DNA from: Acinetobacter sp. 10FS3-1 | GTDB lineage: Bacteria; Pseudomonadota; Gammaproteobacteria; Pseudomonadales; Moraxellaceae | Length of the DNA stretch: 64,000 nt | Assembly (NCBI RefSeq): GCF_013343215.1 | Contig: NZ_CP039143.1 | Coordinates: forward strand, 372,001-436,000 | Direction of reading: 5' to 3' | Shown here: in pieces, positions 54,931 to 63,973 of the stretch | How the letters are laid out: the number at the start of each line of letters is the position of its first letter | Numbering within the stretch: position 1 is the stretch's first letter | The notes under the pieces: model-generated | What the model saw: the letters and a program-made list of their open reading frames with translations, nothing else | The model's database searches: none | What the model was told of the DNA's origin: nothing | Position numbers and translations under genes: made by a program

Positions 54931-55315
54931 GAGGTGGCTTTGGGTTTTTCCGGTTCTGGTTCAAGAGTGACAGGGGCGAAAACAGACAGATGCTCAAAGT
55001 CATAAAGCCAATCCCCTGAGCACCCGGAAGTAAAATCTCACCCTGCTGCATGTGCATAAAAACCAGACTGATCACTAAAGCCAAAGGAATCCAGGTCAAG
55101 ACGCGATAGAGCAGGCCAGTCGGCTTTTTAGAGGCAAAGTGAATTTTGCAGTAACGGCAAATCAAAAAAATAATACCTGTGCCGACAAACATTAAAATGG
55201 CATCCAGTGGCAGCGGTTGCATCCAGTACAGTAGCGTCGTCATGGCTGCAATGACTATAAAAAACAGCAGTTTTTGCAGAAAAGATAGCTGCGGATTAAA
55301 CCAGAACTCAAGCAT
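54923..55315 (-). CDS. Small membrane protein, four helices (tandem pair, upstream member)
   Basis: 130 residues from ATG 55315, starting MLEFWFNPQLSFLQ. A longer frame to 55339 (MSFHSSIR) is possible. Four hydrophobic segments (LLFFIVIAAMTTLLYWM; AILMFVGTGIIFLICRY; VLTWIPLALVISLVFM; GIGFMTLSICLFSPLSLL) and a Pro/Lys C-terminus. It lies downstream of lgt, but a terminator intervenes. See the paralogue at 54544. Confidence 0.7.
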   Translation of the reverse strand: MLEFWFNPQLSFLQKLLFFIVIAAMTTLLYWMQPLPLDAILMFVGTGIIFLICRYCKIHFASKKPTGLLYRVLTWIPLALVISLVFMHMQQGEILLPGAQGIGFMTLSICLFSPLSLLNQNRKNPKPPHA

Positions 55316-55365
55316 ACGAATGGAGGAATGAAAGGACAAAAACTACTTTAGCATATTTTTTCAAT

Positions 55366-55389
55366 AAAAAAGCGAGGCCGCTGCCTCGC
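55366..55389 (-). terminator. Terminator of lgt
   Basis: GCGAGG and CCTCGC with a six-base loop, followed on the minus strand by T6. Confidence 0.9.
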
Positions 55390-55405
55390 AATGTTGTGGG
55401 TCTAA

Positions 55406-56215
55406 TTAACAGCTTTTCTGAGGACCCCAGTCATAAATTTTCTTCTGGTAGGCATACCACATCATCCAGAGGCCAATCAGAATCATTGGCAGGCTCAGGA
55501 ATTGTCCCTTGCTCATCCAGCCAATAAACAGCTGGCCATTGTCCGGTTCACGGAAGAACTCGACGATGAAGCGCGCCAGGCCATAACCGATCAGGAACAG
55601 TGCCGATACTGCCATGCGTGGGCGTGGCTTAGCGCTGAACCACCACAACACAACAAAGAGAATCAGACCTTCACACAGCGCTTGGTAGAGTTGTGAAGGA
55701 TGACGTACCAGCTGCAAGGGGTCTGTCGGGAAAATCATGCCCCAGGCAAAGTTTGGATCTGTAACTTGGCGGCCATACAGTTCACTGCCTATAAAGTTAC
55801 CAATCCGGCCAAACATCAGACCTGTCGGTACGCAAGGTGCGATAAAATCCAGGGTCTGGAACCAGGTCATGTTATATTTCTTGCACCACCAGAGCATGGC
55901 TAAAATCACACCGAGGAAGCCGCCATGGAAACTCATGCCACCGGTCCAGATCTGGAACAGCCAGAGAGGGTTTTCCAGAAACTGGGAAAAGCCATAGAAA
56001 AATACATAACCGACCCGGCCCCCAATAATGACCCCCAGCGCCCCAAAGAAAATCAGGTCAGACACCATATCCGAGGTCCAGCCACGCTGTTTGGCACGGT
56101 AGGTTGCCAGTCCCCAGGCAAATAAAAAGGCCAGTAGATACATCAGTCCATACCAGTGGACTTGCAAGGGCCCGAGCGAAATTGCCACGGGATCAATATT
56201 TGGATAGGTCAGCAT
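55406..56215 (-). CDS. lgt: Prolipoprotein diacylglyceryl transferase
   Basis: Attaches diacylglycerol to the lipobox cysteine of prolipoproteins at the inner membrane, a step needed for the several lipoproteins in this window. 269 residues, seven membrane helices. The family signature is [17 protein letters not shown]; also present are [29 protein letters not shown] and [18 protein letters not shown] precedes the ATG. Confidence 0.96.
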   Translation of the reverse strand: MLTYPNIDPVAISLGPLQVHWYGLMYLLAFLFAWGLATYRAKQRGWTSDMVSDLIFFGALGVIIGGRVGYVFFYGFSQFLENPLWLFQIWTGGMSFHGGFLGVILAMLWWCKKYNMTWFQTLDFIAPCVPTGLMFGRIGNFIGSELYGRQVTDPNFAWGMIFPTDPLQLVRHPSQLYQALCEGLILFVVLWWFSAKPRPRMAVSALFLIGYGLARFIVEFFREPDNGQLFIGWMSKGQFLSLPMILIGLWMMWYAYQKKIYDWGPQKSC

Positions 56216-56308
56216 TCCTGTTCCTTGTGATTCTGTTTTGAACAGATTTTAGCTGAAAGATAAGAAAAATGTTGTACATTCAATGTGTAAAGATCGAGAG
56301 CAGCAATT

Positions 56309-57088
56309 ATGTGTATAGTGGCCTTAGCCTGGCAGGTACTGGAAGATACCCCGGTCTGCCTGATTTCAAATCGTGATGAATTCTATCAGCGTCCAACGCA
56401 TGCTTTATATGAATGGGAACATAGTCCGATTATTGCCGGGCAGGACTTACAGTCTGGCGGGACCTGGATGGGCATTACCGCTTCAGGAAGATGGGCAGTG
56501 ATTACCAATTTTCGTGATGGACGGGACCAGAATCATTATCCCACCTCACGCGGGCATATTATTCAAAAATTTCTGGAATCAGAGCTGCCGCCAATCCGTT
56601 TTGCCCGGGAACTGGAAAAGCATCAATGTGATTATGCCGGTTTTAACCTGTTTATGGGCGATCAGCATCAAGCGGTGTATATGAGCAATCGGGGTGAAGC
56701 ACCACAAGTGCTGGCGCATGGGGTGTATGTCGTCTCAAATGGACTGATAACAGAAGACTGGCAAAAAAACCGCCATTTGCGTAAGCGCTTTACCCAGGAG
56801 TTTCTGCCGATGTTGCAACAGGACCGTATTTCGGAAGCAGAGCTGTATGATGCAGCTTGGGATATCTTGGAAGATGAACGCCAAGTGATTCCAGATCTGT
56901 TACCTCAAACCGGGATCTCGGTCGAAATGGAACAGCTGCTGTCTTCGACTTTTATTCAAAGCCCGACTTACGGCACCCGTTGTTCGAACTTCCTCAGAGT
57001 GAAAAGGGGGCAGTGGCAATGGCTGGAAAAATCCCAGCAAGGTGACATGGCAGGACAAGTGGTAGAGAAAATCATCACACTGCAATAA
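56309..57088 (+). CDS. NRDE (TANGO2-like) family protein
   Basis: 259 residues beginning MCIVALAWQ with the NRDE motif (LISNRDEFYQRPT), then GGTWMGITASGRWAVITNFR and YGTRCSNFLRV. The invariant Cys2 suggests an N-terminal-nucleophile-like fold. Human TANGO2 belongs to this family and has been linked to haem handling and metabolic disease; the bacterial role is unsettled. It is divergent from lgt and convergent with phoX. Confidence 0.9.
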   Translation: MCIVALAWQVLEDTPVCLISNRDEFYQRPTHALYEWEHSPIIAGQDLQSGGTWMGITASGRWAVITNFRDGRDQNHYPTSRGHIIQKFLESELPPIRFARELEKHQCDYAGFNLFMGDQHQAVYMSNRGEAPQVLAHGVYVVSNGLITEDWQKNRHLRKRFTQEFLPMLQQDRISEAELYDAAWDILEDERQVIPDLLPQTGISVEMEQLLSSTFIQSPTYGTRCSNFLRVKRGQWQWLEKSQQGDMAGQVVEKIITLQ

Positions 57089-57114
57089 AAATGCCGACAT
57101 TTGTCGGCATTTTT
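57087..57114. terminator. Bidirectional terminator between the NRDE gene and phoX
   Basis: AAAATGCCGAC, ATTT loop and GTCGGCATTTTT form a strong, symmetrical stem between convergent stop codons. Confidence 0.93.
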
Positions 57115-57126
57115 GAGAGCTCTGGA

Positions 57127-59367
57127 TTAAGCCTGGGCTGTTTCCAGTGCTTCCCCTGCGATTGCACCACCATCTTTACGGGTAATCACCACAGTGGCAG
57201 AGCGAGGTACTTTACCTAAGCGGCTATAACGCTCACTTTGGTTAGCAGGCCATGCGCCGCCCGGGTGCTGCACGTTAACAAAGATTGCTTTGTAGTCCGG
57301 GGTAATGGTAACACCGGTAATTTCACAACCTGACGGGCCAACAAGGAAACGACGTACGCGATCATTGCTTAACTGCGCACCGACAAAAGTTTCTTGTCCT
57401 TCCTCTTTGGTGGTTGCAGCAAAGGCTTTATGGCCATCACCCACGGAACCAGGAAGTGCAGCAAGCATCATACAGTTGGTTTCGTCGGTATATTGGCCAT
57501 CATCAGTTTGAATCCATAAGATACCGCGTGGATCGAACCACATGCCATCCGGGCTAGAAAAGTCATTGAGATTATCCAGACCAGACAGGTTGATGTTTGA
57601 AGCGGCACGTGCTTCGGCGCCAAACAGGAAGATGTCCCAAGTAAACGTAGTGGCAGTGACAGTGTCATCAGTTTCACGGAAACGGATGATATGACCATTC
57701 ATATTGCCTGAATTGCTGGCACTTGAACCTTTGAAATCGACATAACTACGCGGATTTGCAGCATCCGTTGGGTAGGCACGACCACGGTTACTGTTGTTGG
57801 TCAGGGTAACATAGACTTCGCCATTTTCAGGGTTTACCGCCACCCATTCCGGACGGTCCATTTTGGTTGCACCCACATGGTCGGCGGCCAGACGAGCATG
57901 GACCACAATATCTGCTGCATCTTTGAAAGAATAAGTAGTATTGGCATGATCTAAACCATTTTTACCATAACTTAGCTCAACCCACTGGCCTGTACCATCT
58001 TCTTTAAATTGTGCAACGTACAGGGTTCCTTTATCCATATACTTGTCACCTGCGGCATAGCCACCATTGACATCTTTAGGATCCCAAACGGCTTCAGAGA
58101 CAAACTTATAGATATATTCGCCCGTAGCATCATCACCCATATAGAATGCAAGTGGCTGGCCCACAATCGGATTACTAGAGCGGCAATCTTCATGAGCAAA
58201 ACGGCCGAGTGCAGTACGCTTAACCGGGCGAGTGTTTGCACTGAAAGGGTCAATTTCAACAATAAAGCCACAGGTATTTATAGCATTACGGTAGTCACTT
58301 AAAGCATTGCCATTCGGATCAGCCGTAATGTTCCAGCGGTCATACAGATCACGATCGCCTGTGAGTTCCGCATCTGTCTTATCCCAAAGGTATTGACTTT
58401 CTGAAGACTTGCCACGGCCATAACGTGCTAAAGCAACTTGTTCATTATCTGGGCGTACATCACCCTCATCACGAGAGAAGTAACCACTCCAGTTTTCTTC
58501 GGCAGTCAAATAAGTGCCCCAAGGTGTATACCCATTACCACAGTTGGCAAAAGTACCACGGGTTAATGTCCCCGTTGGTGAAAAGCGGGTTTTGACCAGG
58601 TCTGAGCCACGTGCCGGTCCGCGCAGTTCCATTTCTGTTGCAGCGGTAATACGGCGGTTAAATGGGGAGTTCAAATTAATTTTTACGTTTTGAGTGTTTG
58701 GATCTTTCTGAATTTCAATGACTGAAACACCGTGAGCATTTACTTCACGAATAATCTGCTCTTCAGGACGTTTGCCATCTTCTGTTGTAATCACACCTAC
58801 TGGTGTATGTAACTCAGATTGTTGTAGATACTCATGGTTTAAAACCAGTAAACCTTGTTTTGATTCTTTTAATGAGTAATTTTTCTTGGTTGGGTCCATG
58901 CCAAAGAATGACATCCCGTCGTGGTTATCACCTGCGCGGAATTGGTAAGATGGACCTGAAGGTAATTCAGAATCTGTTTTTTCAGGATAGCTGCTATTGA
59001 TCGGATCGCCAACAGCATACAGAACATTAAGCTCGTAGCCTTCAGGCACACTAAAAAAGTTCTGGGTATTTTTTTTAACCGCTTCAAAAGACAGCTTGTT
59101 TGGACGTTGCGCCAGGTCGCTCCATACATGCTTATCATTTTCTTTATCTGGGTTAGGTGGGGTCGGTCCAGAAGAGGTATCATCGTTGTCATCAGAGCAA
59201 CCGCTTACAGACGCTGCAAATGCCAAAGCCATGGCGCCGCTGCCTGTTTTAGCAATAAAGCTGCGACGGTTGATATATTGATTCAGAATCGTTTGGAAAT
59301 GGGTATTATTTGAGGTATTGCTATCTTCGGTAAGGTCCTGACAAGGTATCATTTCTTTATTTTGCAT
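57127..59367 (-). CDS. phoX: PhoX family Tat-exported phosphatase
   Basis: 746 residues of the DUF839/PhoX family, calcium- and iron-dependent alkaline phosphatases that release phosphate from organic esters outside the cytoplasm. The N-terminus has a twin-arginine signal (INRRSFIAKTGSGAMALAF, Arg34-Arg35) and then a possible lipobox (SVSGC, Cys57) that could anchor it. Landmarks in the body are LVLNHEYL, NCGNGYTPWGTYLTAEENW, ALGRFAHEDC, DGMWFDPRGILWIQTDDGQ and GCEITGVTITPD. It lies directly downstream of tatABC on the same strand but behind their terminator. Symbol by family. Confidence 0.88.
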   Translation of the reverse strand: MQNKEMIPCQDLTEDSNTSNNTHFQTILNQYINRRSFIAKTGSGAMALAFAASVSGCSDDNDDTSSGPTPPNPDKENDKHVWSDLAQRPNKLSFEAVKKNTQNFFSVPEGYELNVLYAVGDPINSSYPEKTDSELPSGPSYQFRAGDNHDGMSFFGMDPTKKNYSLKESKQGLLVLNHEYLQQSELHTPVGVITTEDGKRPEEQIIREVNAHGVSVIEIQKDPNTQNVKINLNSPFNRRITAATEMELRGPARGSDLVKTRFSPTGTLTRGTFANCGNGYTPWGTYLTAEENWSGYFSRDEGDVRPDNEQVALARYGRGKSSESQYLWDKTDAELTGDRDLYDRWNITADPNGNALSDYRNAINTCGFIVEIDPFSANTRPVKRTALGRFAHEDCRSSNPIVGQPLAFYMGDDATGEYIYKFVSEAVWDPKDVNGGYAAGDKYMDKGTLYVAQFKEDGTGQWVELSYGKNGLDHANTTYSFKDAADIVVHARLAADHVGATKMDRPEWVAVNPENGEVYVTLTNNSNRGRAYPTDAANPRSYVDFKGSSASNSGNMNGHIIRFRETDDTVTATTFTWDIFLFGAEARAASNINLSGLDNLNDFSSPDGMWFDPRGILWIQTDDGQYTDETNCMMLAALPGSVGDGHKAFAATTKEEGQETFVGAQLSNDRVRRFLVGPSGCEITGVTITPDYKAIFVNVQHPGGAWPANQSERYSRLGKVPRSATVVITRKDGGAIAGEALETAQA

Positions 59368-59433
59368 TTGAAAGTCCTGTTAAAATCAAGTGTTCAGTTG
59401 TGTTGAAGTTGTTTCATACCATAAGCCTACTAT

Positions 59434-59440
59434 ATGACAG
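59434..59440 (-). promoter_or_regulatory. Single Pho-box half-site upstream of phoX
   Basis: CTGTCAT on the minus strand, about 70 bases before the phoX start. It equals one PhoB half-site, but no good second half follows at the 11-base repeat distance. Phosphate control is therefore only suggested. Confidence 0.3.
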
Positions 59441-59495
59441 TACGCTTAAGGAAATATTGCAATAAAGTGAAATAAGTTATTGGAATTAAAAATAA

Positions 59496-59524
59496 AAAAG
59501 AGACGGTTGTAGCCGCCTCTTTTT
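59496..59524 (-). terminator. Terminator of tatABC
   Basis: On the minus strand AGAGGCGG pairs with CCGTCTCT through one G-U, followed by T6; the plus-strand version has an A-C mismatch, so it serves the tat operon. Confidence 0.85.
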
Positions 59525-59540
59525 ATTCTCGATTGATTCT

Positions 59541-60323
59541 TTAGGTCTCGATATCTTTTAAACGTCTTTTCTCAATCAGCTTCCCGGTCAACAGCCCAGT
59601 CTCAAATAACAGCCACATAGGAATGGCCAGCATAATCATCGACAAGGCATCGGGTGGCGTCACGAACATGGCCACAAAAAAGCATCCGACAATAATAAAT
59701 TTGCGTTTTTCAACTAACTGTTCGGTACTCACCACTCCAATTAAAATTAACACCAGAGTAATAATCGGGATTTCAAAAGTCAGGCCAAAAACCAAAAACA
59801 GTTTTAAACAGAAATTGAGGTAACTGTTAATATCCGTCATGGGAGCAACAGTTTCAGGGGCTACACTGATAAAAAAGTGCAGAATCGAAGGTAAGGCCAC
59901 AAAATAAGCAAAACTGATTCCGAGATAAAACAGAATAATACTGCCCAAAAGTAGCGGCAGTGCCAGACTTTTTTCTTTTGCATACAGAGCAGGCTTAATA
60001 AAGGACCACAACTGATACAGAATAAAAGGCATAGTGATCATCAATGCCAGAAAAAAGTTAAGCTTAAAGGGCGCCATAAATGTCGCTGTCACATCTGTTG
60101 CAATCATGGTCGATGTGGCAGGAAGCTGTGCACGTAGAGGCTCAGACAAAAGCTGATAGGTAGAATTGGCAAATGGCAATAAACAGAAAAACAGGCCGAT
60201 CAGCACCGCCACAATTTTAAACAGGTATTTGCGCAGAATGACCAGATGCTGGGTAATGGGCATCTCTTCAAGCAGCGGCTGTTCAGGAATGGCTTCGGAA
60301 TGGGCAGTAGGCAAGGAACTCAT
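59541..60323 (-). CDS. tatC: Sec-independent protein translocase TatC
   Basis: Receptor core of the twin-arginine translocon. 260 residues, six membrane helices. It has the N-terminal HLVILRKYLFK motif (usually HLxELRxR), FMAPFKLNFFLALMITMPFILYQLW, the PxxxxF/EKS region, and FGLTFEIPI with its key Glu. The last of tatABC, overlapping tatB by four bases (ATGA). Confidence 0.95.
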   Translation of the reverse strand: MSSLPTAHSEAIPEQPLLEEMPITQHLVILRKYLFKIVAVLIGLFFCLLPFANSTYQLLSEPLRAQLPATSTMIATDVTATFMAPFKLNFFLALMITMPFILYQLWSFIKPALYAKEKSLALPLLLGSIILFYLGISFAYFVALPSILHFFISVAPETVAPMTDINSYLNFCLKLFLVFGLTFEIPIITLVLILIGVVSTEQLVEKRKFIIVGCFFVAMFVTPPDALSMIMLAIPMWLLFETGLLTGKLIEKRRLKDIET

Positions 60324-60760
60324 ACGGCTACCTTCATATCCAGATATTGTTGGGGGTGGTCTACAGTGGTTTTAGGTTGACTGCGAGAGGGCAAGTACAC
60401 CGCAGGAAGGGTGGTTTTTAAAGGTTCATAACTTAAAGATTTATAGCTGAGAGTTGATTGATCTCGAGTCATGCTGTGCTGCACCTGATCGGTTTCAAGC
60501 GGTTTTTGCAAATTCTGTATTTGTGCCTGCATTTTTGCTTCAAGCTCCTGAATACGTTTCATCTCTGCCTGCATTTGTTCACGCAGTTCCGATAAACGCA
60601 ATTCACGATCCAGGTCATTTTGAATATTGCTGACGGTACGTTTAACTTTGCCATACCATTTGCCGACAAAACGTACAGCTTCAGGTAGCTTGTCCGGCCC
60701 CAGCACCAAAAGTGCAATGATCCCGAAGATAAACAGCTCGGTCATTCCAATATTGAGCAT
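60320..60760 (-). CDS. tatB: Sec-independent protein translocase TatB
   Basis: 146 residues: an N-terminal membrane helix (IGMTELFIFGIIALLVLGPDKLPEAVRFVG, with the conserved Glu8 and the GPxxLP hinge), then an amphipathic helix and a long charged coiled coil. Works with TatC in substrate recognition. It lies nine bases after tatA. Confidence 0.95.
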   Translation of the reverse strand: MLNIGMTELFIFGIIALLVLGPDKLPEAVRFVGKWYGKVKRTVSNIQNDLDRELRLSELREQMQAEMKRIQELEAKMQAQIQNLQKPLETDQVQHSMTRDQSTLSYKSLSYEPLKTTLPAVYLPSRSQPKTTVDHPQQYLDMKVAV

Positions 60761-60769
60761 GGCAGTCTC

Positions 60770-60991
60770 TTAGCTTTTGACTGAACTTTCAGGTGTTTTT
60801 ACTTGTGCATCAATCGTGCGTGGCTGTTGCAGCTGCGCTTGTTCAGCTTCTTCATCTTTCACTGACTTTTTAAAATCCTTGATTGCACCACCTACATCTT
60901 TGCCCAGGTTTTTTAACTTTGATGTACCGAACAATAAAATCACCACAATTGCAAAAATCAGTACATGCCAAATTGATAATCCAGCCATCAT
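60770..60991 (-). CDS. tatA: Sec-independent protein translocase TatA
   Basis: 73 residues. The pore-forming subunit: [22 protein letters not shown] with the FGxxKLxxLG hinge ([15 protein letters not shown]), an amphipathic helix and an acidic tail. GAGGAT upstream of the ATG pair at 60991/60988. First gene of tatABC. Confidence 0.96.
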   Translation of the reverse strand: MMAGLSIWHVLIFAIVVILLFGTSKLKNLGKDVGGAIKDFKKSVKDEEAEQAQLQQPRTIDAQVKTPESSVKS

Positions 60992-61135
60992 TTTATCCTC
61001 TTTATATTATGGCTCTATCTCAACAGGCTTTTATGACTCAGAGGTGACGGTTATATTTCTTTTTGAAGACAAGAGAAGAAGCAAGACTGAATATGATAGG
61101 ATTTTTTACATTGATACAAATGAGTCCTGTCGGGT

Positions 61136-62017
61136 ATGGCGCTGCTTCTGCCTCTGATCTCTTTTTTAACCGGATATTGGGGCGTTCAATATTTAAAATC
61201 CCTTCGCCCCTTCATGGCAGCAATGCTGGCCCGGGTGCTGATTCCACTCGTTATCATTTATAACATGGTGTTTTATCAGCAAGGCAGCCTGTGGCTGCTT
61301 GGCTTTAGCGTATTCAGTTCCATTCTGCTATTCAGCCTGTTTTATGCTTTAAGTAAAGATAAACTCCGTGCCCTGTGTTTTAGCTATTTAAATGGGGTAT
61401 GGCTGGGTTTTCCTTTTGCTCTGGCCGTTTTTGGACCTAAGGCCAGTAGTACGATTGTGGCGCTGTATATTGGGGGTTCACTGTTTGGCAATGTTGCGGC
61501 TATTCTGGCCGTCAGCTCCACACGGCAGACTCCCCAATTTATTCTTAAAAATGTCCTGATCTCTCCACCTGTTATTGCTTTGAGTATTGCCGCAGTCCTG
61601 TCGTTTTGGGACTTGAGGGCTTATGAAATGCATCCGGTCGTGCAATGGGGGTATCAGGCCAATAAAGTACTGGTGACTTTTAGCGGAATGTGCATTTTAG
61701 GCATGTGGCTGAGTAAAGTGCGGATTCATTTACGAGATCTGCAACGTAGCCTGCTGCTTATCAGTGGCCGCTTTATACTTGCGCTGGGACTGACAGCAGC
61801 CGCTTATTTCACTTTGCCGATTCCACCTCAACTCCTTATTTATGCCGTCATGCTGATGTATTTTTTATTACCGCCTGCGGCCAATATTGTGGCGCTAGAA
61901 ACGCATTATCAGGGTACAGGCCATTCAGCCAAATATATTGCGTCAGGAACAATTGCCAGTGCCATACTCATCGCGCTTTATGGCATGATCTTGCATATCT
62001 GGGTGCCGGGTTTATAA
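61136..62017 (+). CDS. AEC family permease (auxin-efflux-carrier type)
   Basis: 293 residues, about ten membrane helices, with the family's internal repeat of five helices (LARVLIPLVIIYNMVFY; YLNGVWLGFPFALAVFG; NVLISPPVIALSIAAVL; MYFLLPPAANIVALE). Such proteins carry small organic acids or other metabolites. Substrate not inferable. It is divergent from tatA. Confidence 0.8.
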   Translation: MALLLPLISFLTGYWGVQYLKSLRPFMAAMLARVLIPLVIIYNMVFYQQGSLWLLGFSVFSSILLFSLFYALSKDKLRALCFSYLNGVWLGFPFALAVFGPKASSTIVALYIGGSLFGNVAAILAVSSTRQTPQFILKNVLISPPVIALSIAAVLSFWDLRAYEMHPVVQWGYQANKVLVTFSGMCILGMWLSKVRIHLRDLQRSLLLISGRFILALGLTAAAYFTLPIPPQLLIYAVMLMYFLLPPAANIVALETHYQGTGHSAKYIASGTIASAILIALYGMILHIWVPGL

Positions 62018-62116
62018 ATATTCGATCAATACCGGGACATGGTTTGAATAAGAAAGGGCTTATTTATCGCTTTCTAACGCCCTCCTCAAAGGGAAGAAGG
62101 GCTTTGTTGTGCTCGC

Positions 62117-62743
62117 TTATTTCTCTAGACTGGCTTTAAACAGCTGCATGGCCTGACCACGATGACTGATTTTATTTTTCTCCTCTTTATTCATTTCTGC
62201 GCTGGACAACTGCAATTCAGGTAGCCAGAACAGGGGATCATAACCAAAACCATTTTCGCCACGAGGAACTTCCAGAATTTCACCTTTCCAGATGCCCTGA
62301 AAAATTTGTGGTAGTGGATCTTCGGCATGCTGGACCAGCGCCAATACACAAACAAACATACCGTCAATGACTTCATTTTCTTTACGCAGCGGCTTGAGTT
62401 TGCTTAACAGCTTTTCATTATTAGCTGTATCATTGCCATGTTCGCCTGCATAACGTGCCGAGTAAATTCCCGGTGCACCGCCTAATATAGGCACACAAAT
62501 ACCGGAATCATCGGCAATCGCAGGTTTGCCTGAAATCTTTGCTGCATGACGGGCTTTAATAATGGCATTTTCTACAAAGCTTAACCCATCTTCGACCGCA
62601 TCTTCGATATTCAGCTGACCTTGTGGAACGACGTCGACAGGCAGTTGTAACTCTGCAAACAGTTTTTCAAATTCAGCAATTTTACCTTTGTTGTTACTTG
62701 CAAGTACCAAGGTTCCCTGAGATAACCAAGCCTGAGCTGACAT
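62117..62743 (-). CDS. rdgB: XTP/dITP pyrophosphatase (Ham1)
   Basis: Removes non-canonical purine triphosphates to keep them out of DNA and RNA. 208 residues with LVLASNNKGKIAEFEKLF, the catalytic IADDSGICV, GAPGIYSARYAGE, GENGFGYDPLFW and a C-terminal KISHRGQAM. The start at 62743 is MSAQAWLSQGTLVLAS. Confidence 0.96.
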   Translation of the reverse strand: MSAQAWLSQGTLVLASNNKGKIAEFEKLFAELQLPVDVVPQGQLNIEDAVEDGLSFVENAIIKARHAAKISGKPAIADDSGICVPILGGAPGIYSARYAGEHGNDTANNEKLLSKLKPLRKENEVIDGMFVCVLALVQHAEDPLPQIFQGIWKGEILEVPRGENGFGYDPLFWLPELQLSSAEMNKEEKNKISHRGQAMQLFKASLEK

Positions 62744-62818
62744 ATATTCGCCACTTATGAGTTGAAAATACGGAACAGGTGATTTTAACCGAATTCAATC
62801 TAAAGTCGCTAATTTTAC

Positions 62819-63703
62819 CTAAATTTGTACCACCTCATCTTTTGAGGCGGTGAGCTGCTTCACCAGATGCTTTAAATTGCTGCTCCAGCAAGCCGGTTGA
62901 TCTGCAATCAAGTAGGTGTTCATGGTGGCAAAAGGCTCATGAATTTCCAAAACGTCTACTGCATTTCTAAAATGTGACTGCTCAACATAGGAACGCGGTA
63001 AAATTGCCATTCCCATATTCATGCTGACACAGCTCATAATACCGTCCAGGCTACCCATTTCGATAATATGACAAACGGCGAGCTGTCGACTCTGTAAAAA
63101 TAAATCGATGACACGACGGTAACTGCATCCTTGGCGGAATGCGAGAAATTTCTGTTGTTGGAGCGTTGCGGCAGTCAAGGGCTGCATGGTATTTTTTGAA
63201 GTTACCACCACCAGCTGTTCTGTAAACAGATGCAGATTATACAAACCATGCACTGGCTCAGGACTGGCAATAAAGGCACAATCCAGCTGAGCATTCTGTA
63301 CGGCTTCAATCAGTGTACGGCTGGGGGCGGTCTGCAAGCTGAAGGATAGGGCAGGGAAGCTTGCAGAAAATCTGTTTAAGATCTGCGGCAGATGGACAGC
63401 AGCAGTAGTTTCCATACTGCCAATCTGGATCGGATGCGAAAGATAGGGCTTTTCCTCAATAAAAATACTTTTCACTTCATCATGCAGGGACAGAATTTTT
63501 CTGGCATAAGTGAGCAGCTGTTCGCCAGCTCTGGTCGTTCTGACTGGTGTTTTACGGTTCAGCAGTTCAGTGTTTAGCTCGGACTCAAGTTTTTTAATGT
63601 GGCTGGTGATATTGGATTGAACCGTAAACAGTTTGTTGGCAGCCAGAGAAAAACTTCCCAGCTCAACAACCGTCAGAAAAATTTCCAGGGATTTTAACTG
63701 CAT
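62819..63703 (-). CDS. LysR-family transcriptional regulator
   Basis: 294 residues with an N-terminal winged helix-turn-helix (FLTVVELGSFSLAANKLFTV followed by QSNITSHIKKLESEL) and a LysR substrate domain (IQIGSMETTAAVHLPQIL, SCVSMNMGMAILPRSYV). No divergent transporter or enzyme gene lies upstream in the window, only the 47-codon ORF at 63821. Its target is unknown. Confidence 0.88.
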   Translation of the reverse strand: MQLKSLEIFLTVVELGSFSLAANKLFTVQSNITSHIKKLESELNTELLNRKTPVRTTRAGEQLLTYARKILSLHDEVKSIFIEEKPYLSHPIQIGSMETTAAVHLPQILNRFSASFPALSFSLQTAPSRTLIEAVQNAQLDCAFIASPEPVHGLYNLHLFTEQLVVVTSKNTMQPLTAATLQQQKFLAFRQGCSYRRVIDLFLQSRQLAVCHIIEMGSLDGIMSCVSMNMGMAILPRSYVEQSHFRNAVDVLEIHEPFATMNTYLIADQPACWSSNLKHLVKQLTASKDEVVQI

Positions 63704-63730
63704 ACTTTTATCTCAAAATATCTCAAAAAT

Positions 63731-63745
63731 AGATAATAGCTATCT
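63731..63745. promoter_or_regulatory. Palindrome upstream of the LysR gene
   Basis: AGATA-ATAGC-TATCT, 15 bases, begins 28 bases upstream of the LysR start. It may be an autoregulatory LysR site; it does contain a T-N-A-type symmetry but no independent support. Confidence 0.35.
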
Positions 63746-63820
63746 CTAAGAATCATTTTACATGATGATGGTTTTTCATTCTAATGCATGAATGATTTAA
63801 GTTTATGCAGTGTTAAAATT

Positions 63821-63964
63821 ATGGCAGCTTTTTTTAAACAAGGTTTGCTTTATCTGACGATAGGGCTGACAGTGCTGTTTTTTCAACAGCTGGATGCTCA
63901 GTTTCAGCAAAAAACTGGCTACAAAAATCTCTTTGAGGACGTGCCTGAGCATTTTGGGCAATAG
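63821..63964 (+). CDS. Short membrane protein, 47 residues
   Basis: ATG 63821 opens a 47-codon ORF, MAAFFKQGLLYLTIGLTVLF with one membrane helix (about 8-24) and a soluble C-terminus (YKNLFEDVPEHFG). A terminator begins ten bases past the stop, which supports it being a real transcript. No good ribosome-binding site is seen. Family unknown. Confidence 0.5.
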   Translation: MAAFFKQGLLYLTIGLTVLFFQQLDAQFQQKTGYKNLFEDVPEHFGQ

Positions 63965-63973
63965 TTCAGGCCA

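Noticed and set aside
59430..59452. Full PhoB box upstream of phoX
   Set aside because: Only one CTGTCAT half-site is present; the second direct repeat at the expected 11-base distance is missing, so a full Pho box is not supported.
62060..62110. Hairpin with GCCCTCC/AAGGGC arms between the AEC permease and rdgB
   Set aside because: Pairing is short and no T run follows on either strand, so I could not call it a terminator or repeat.
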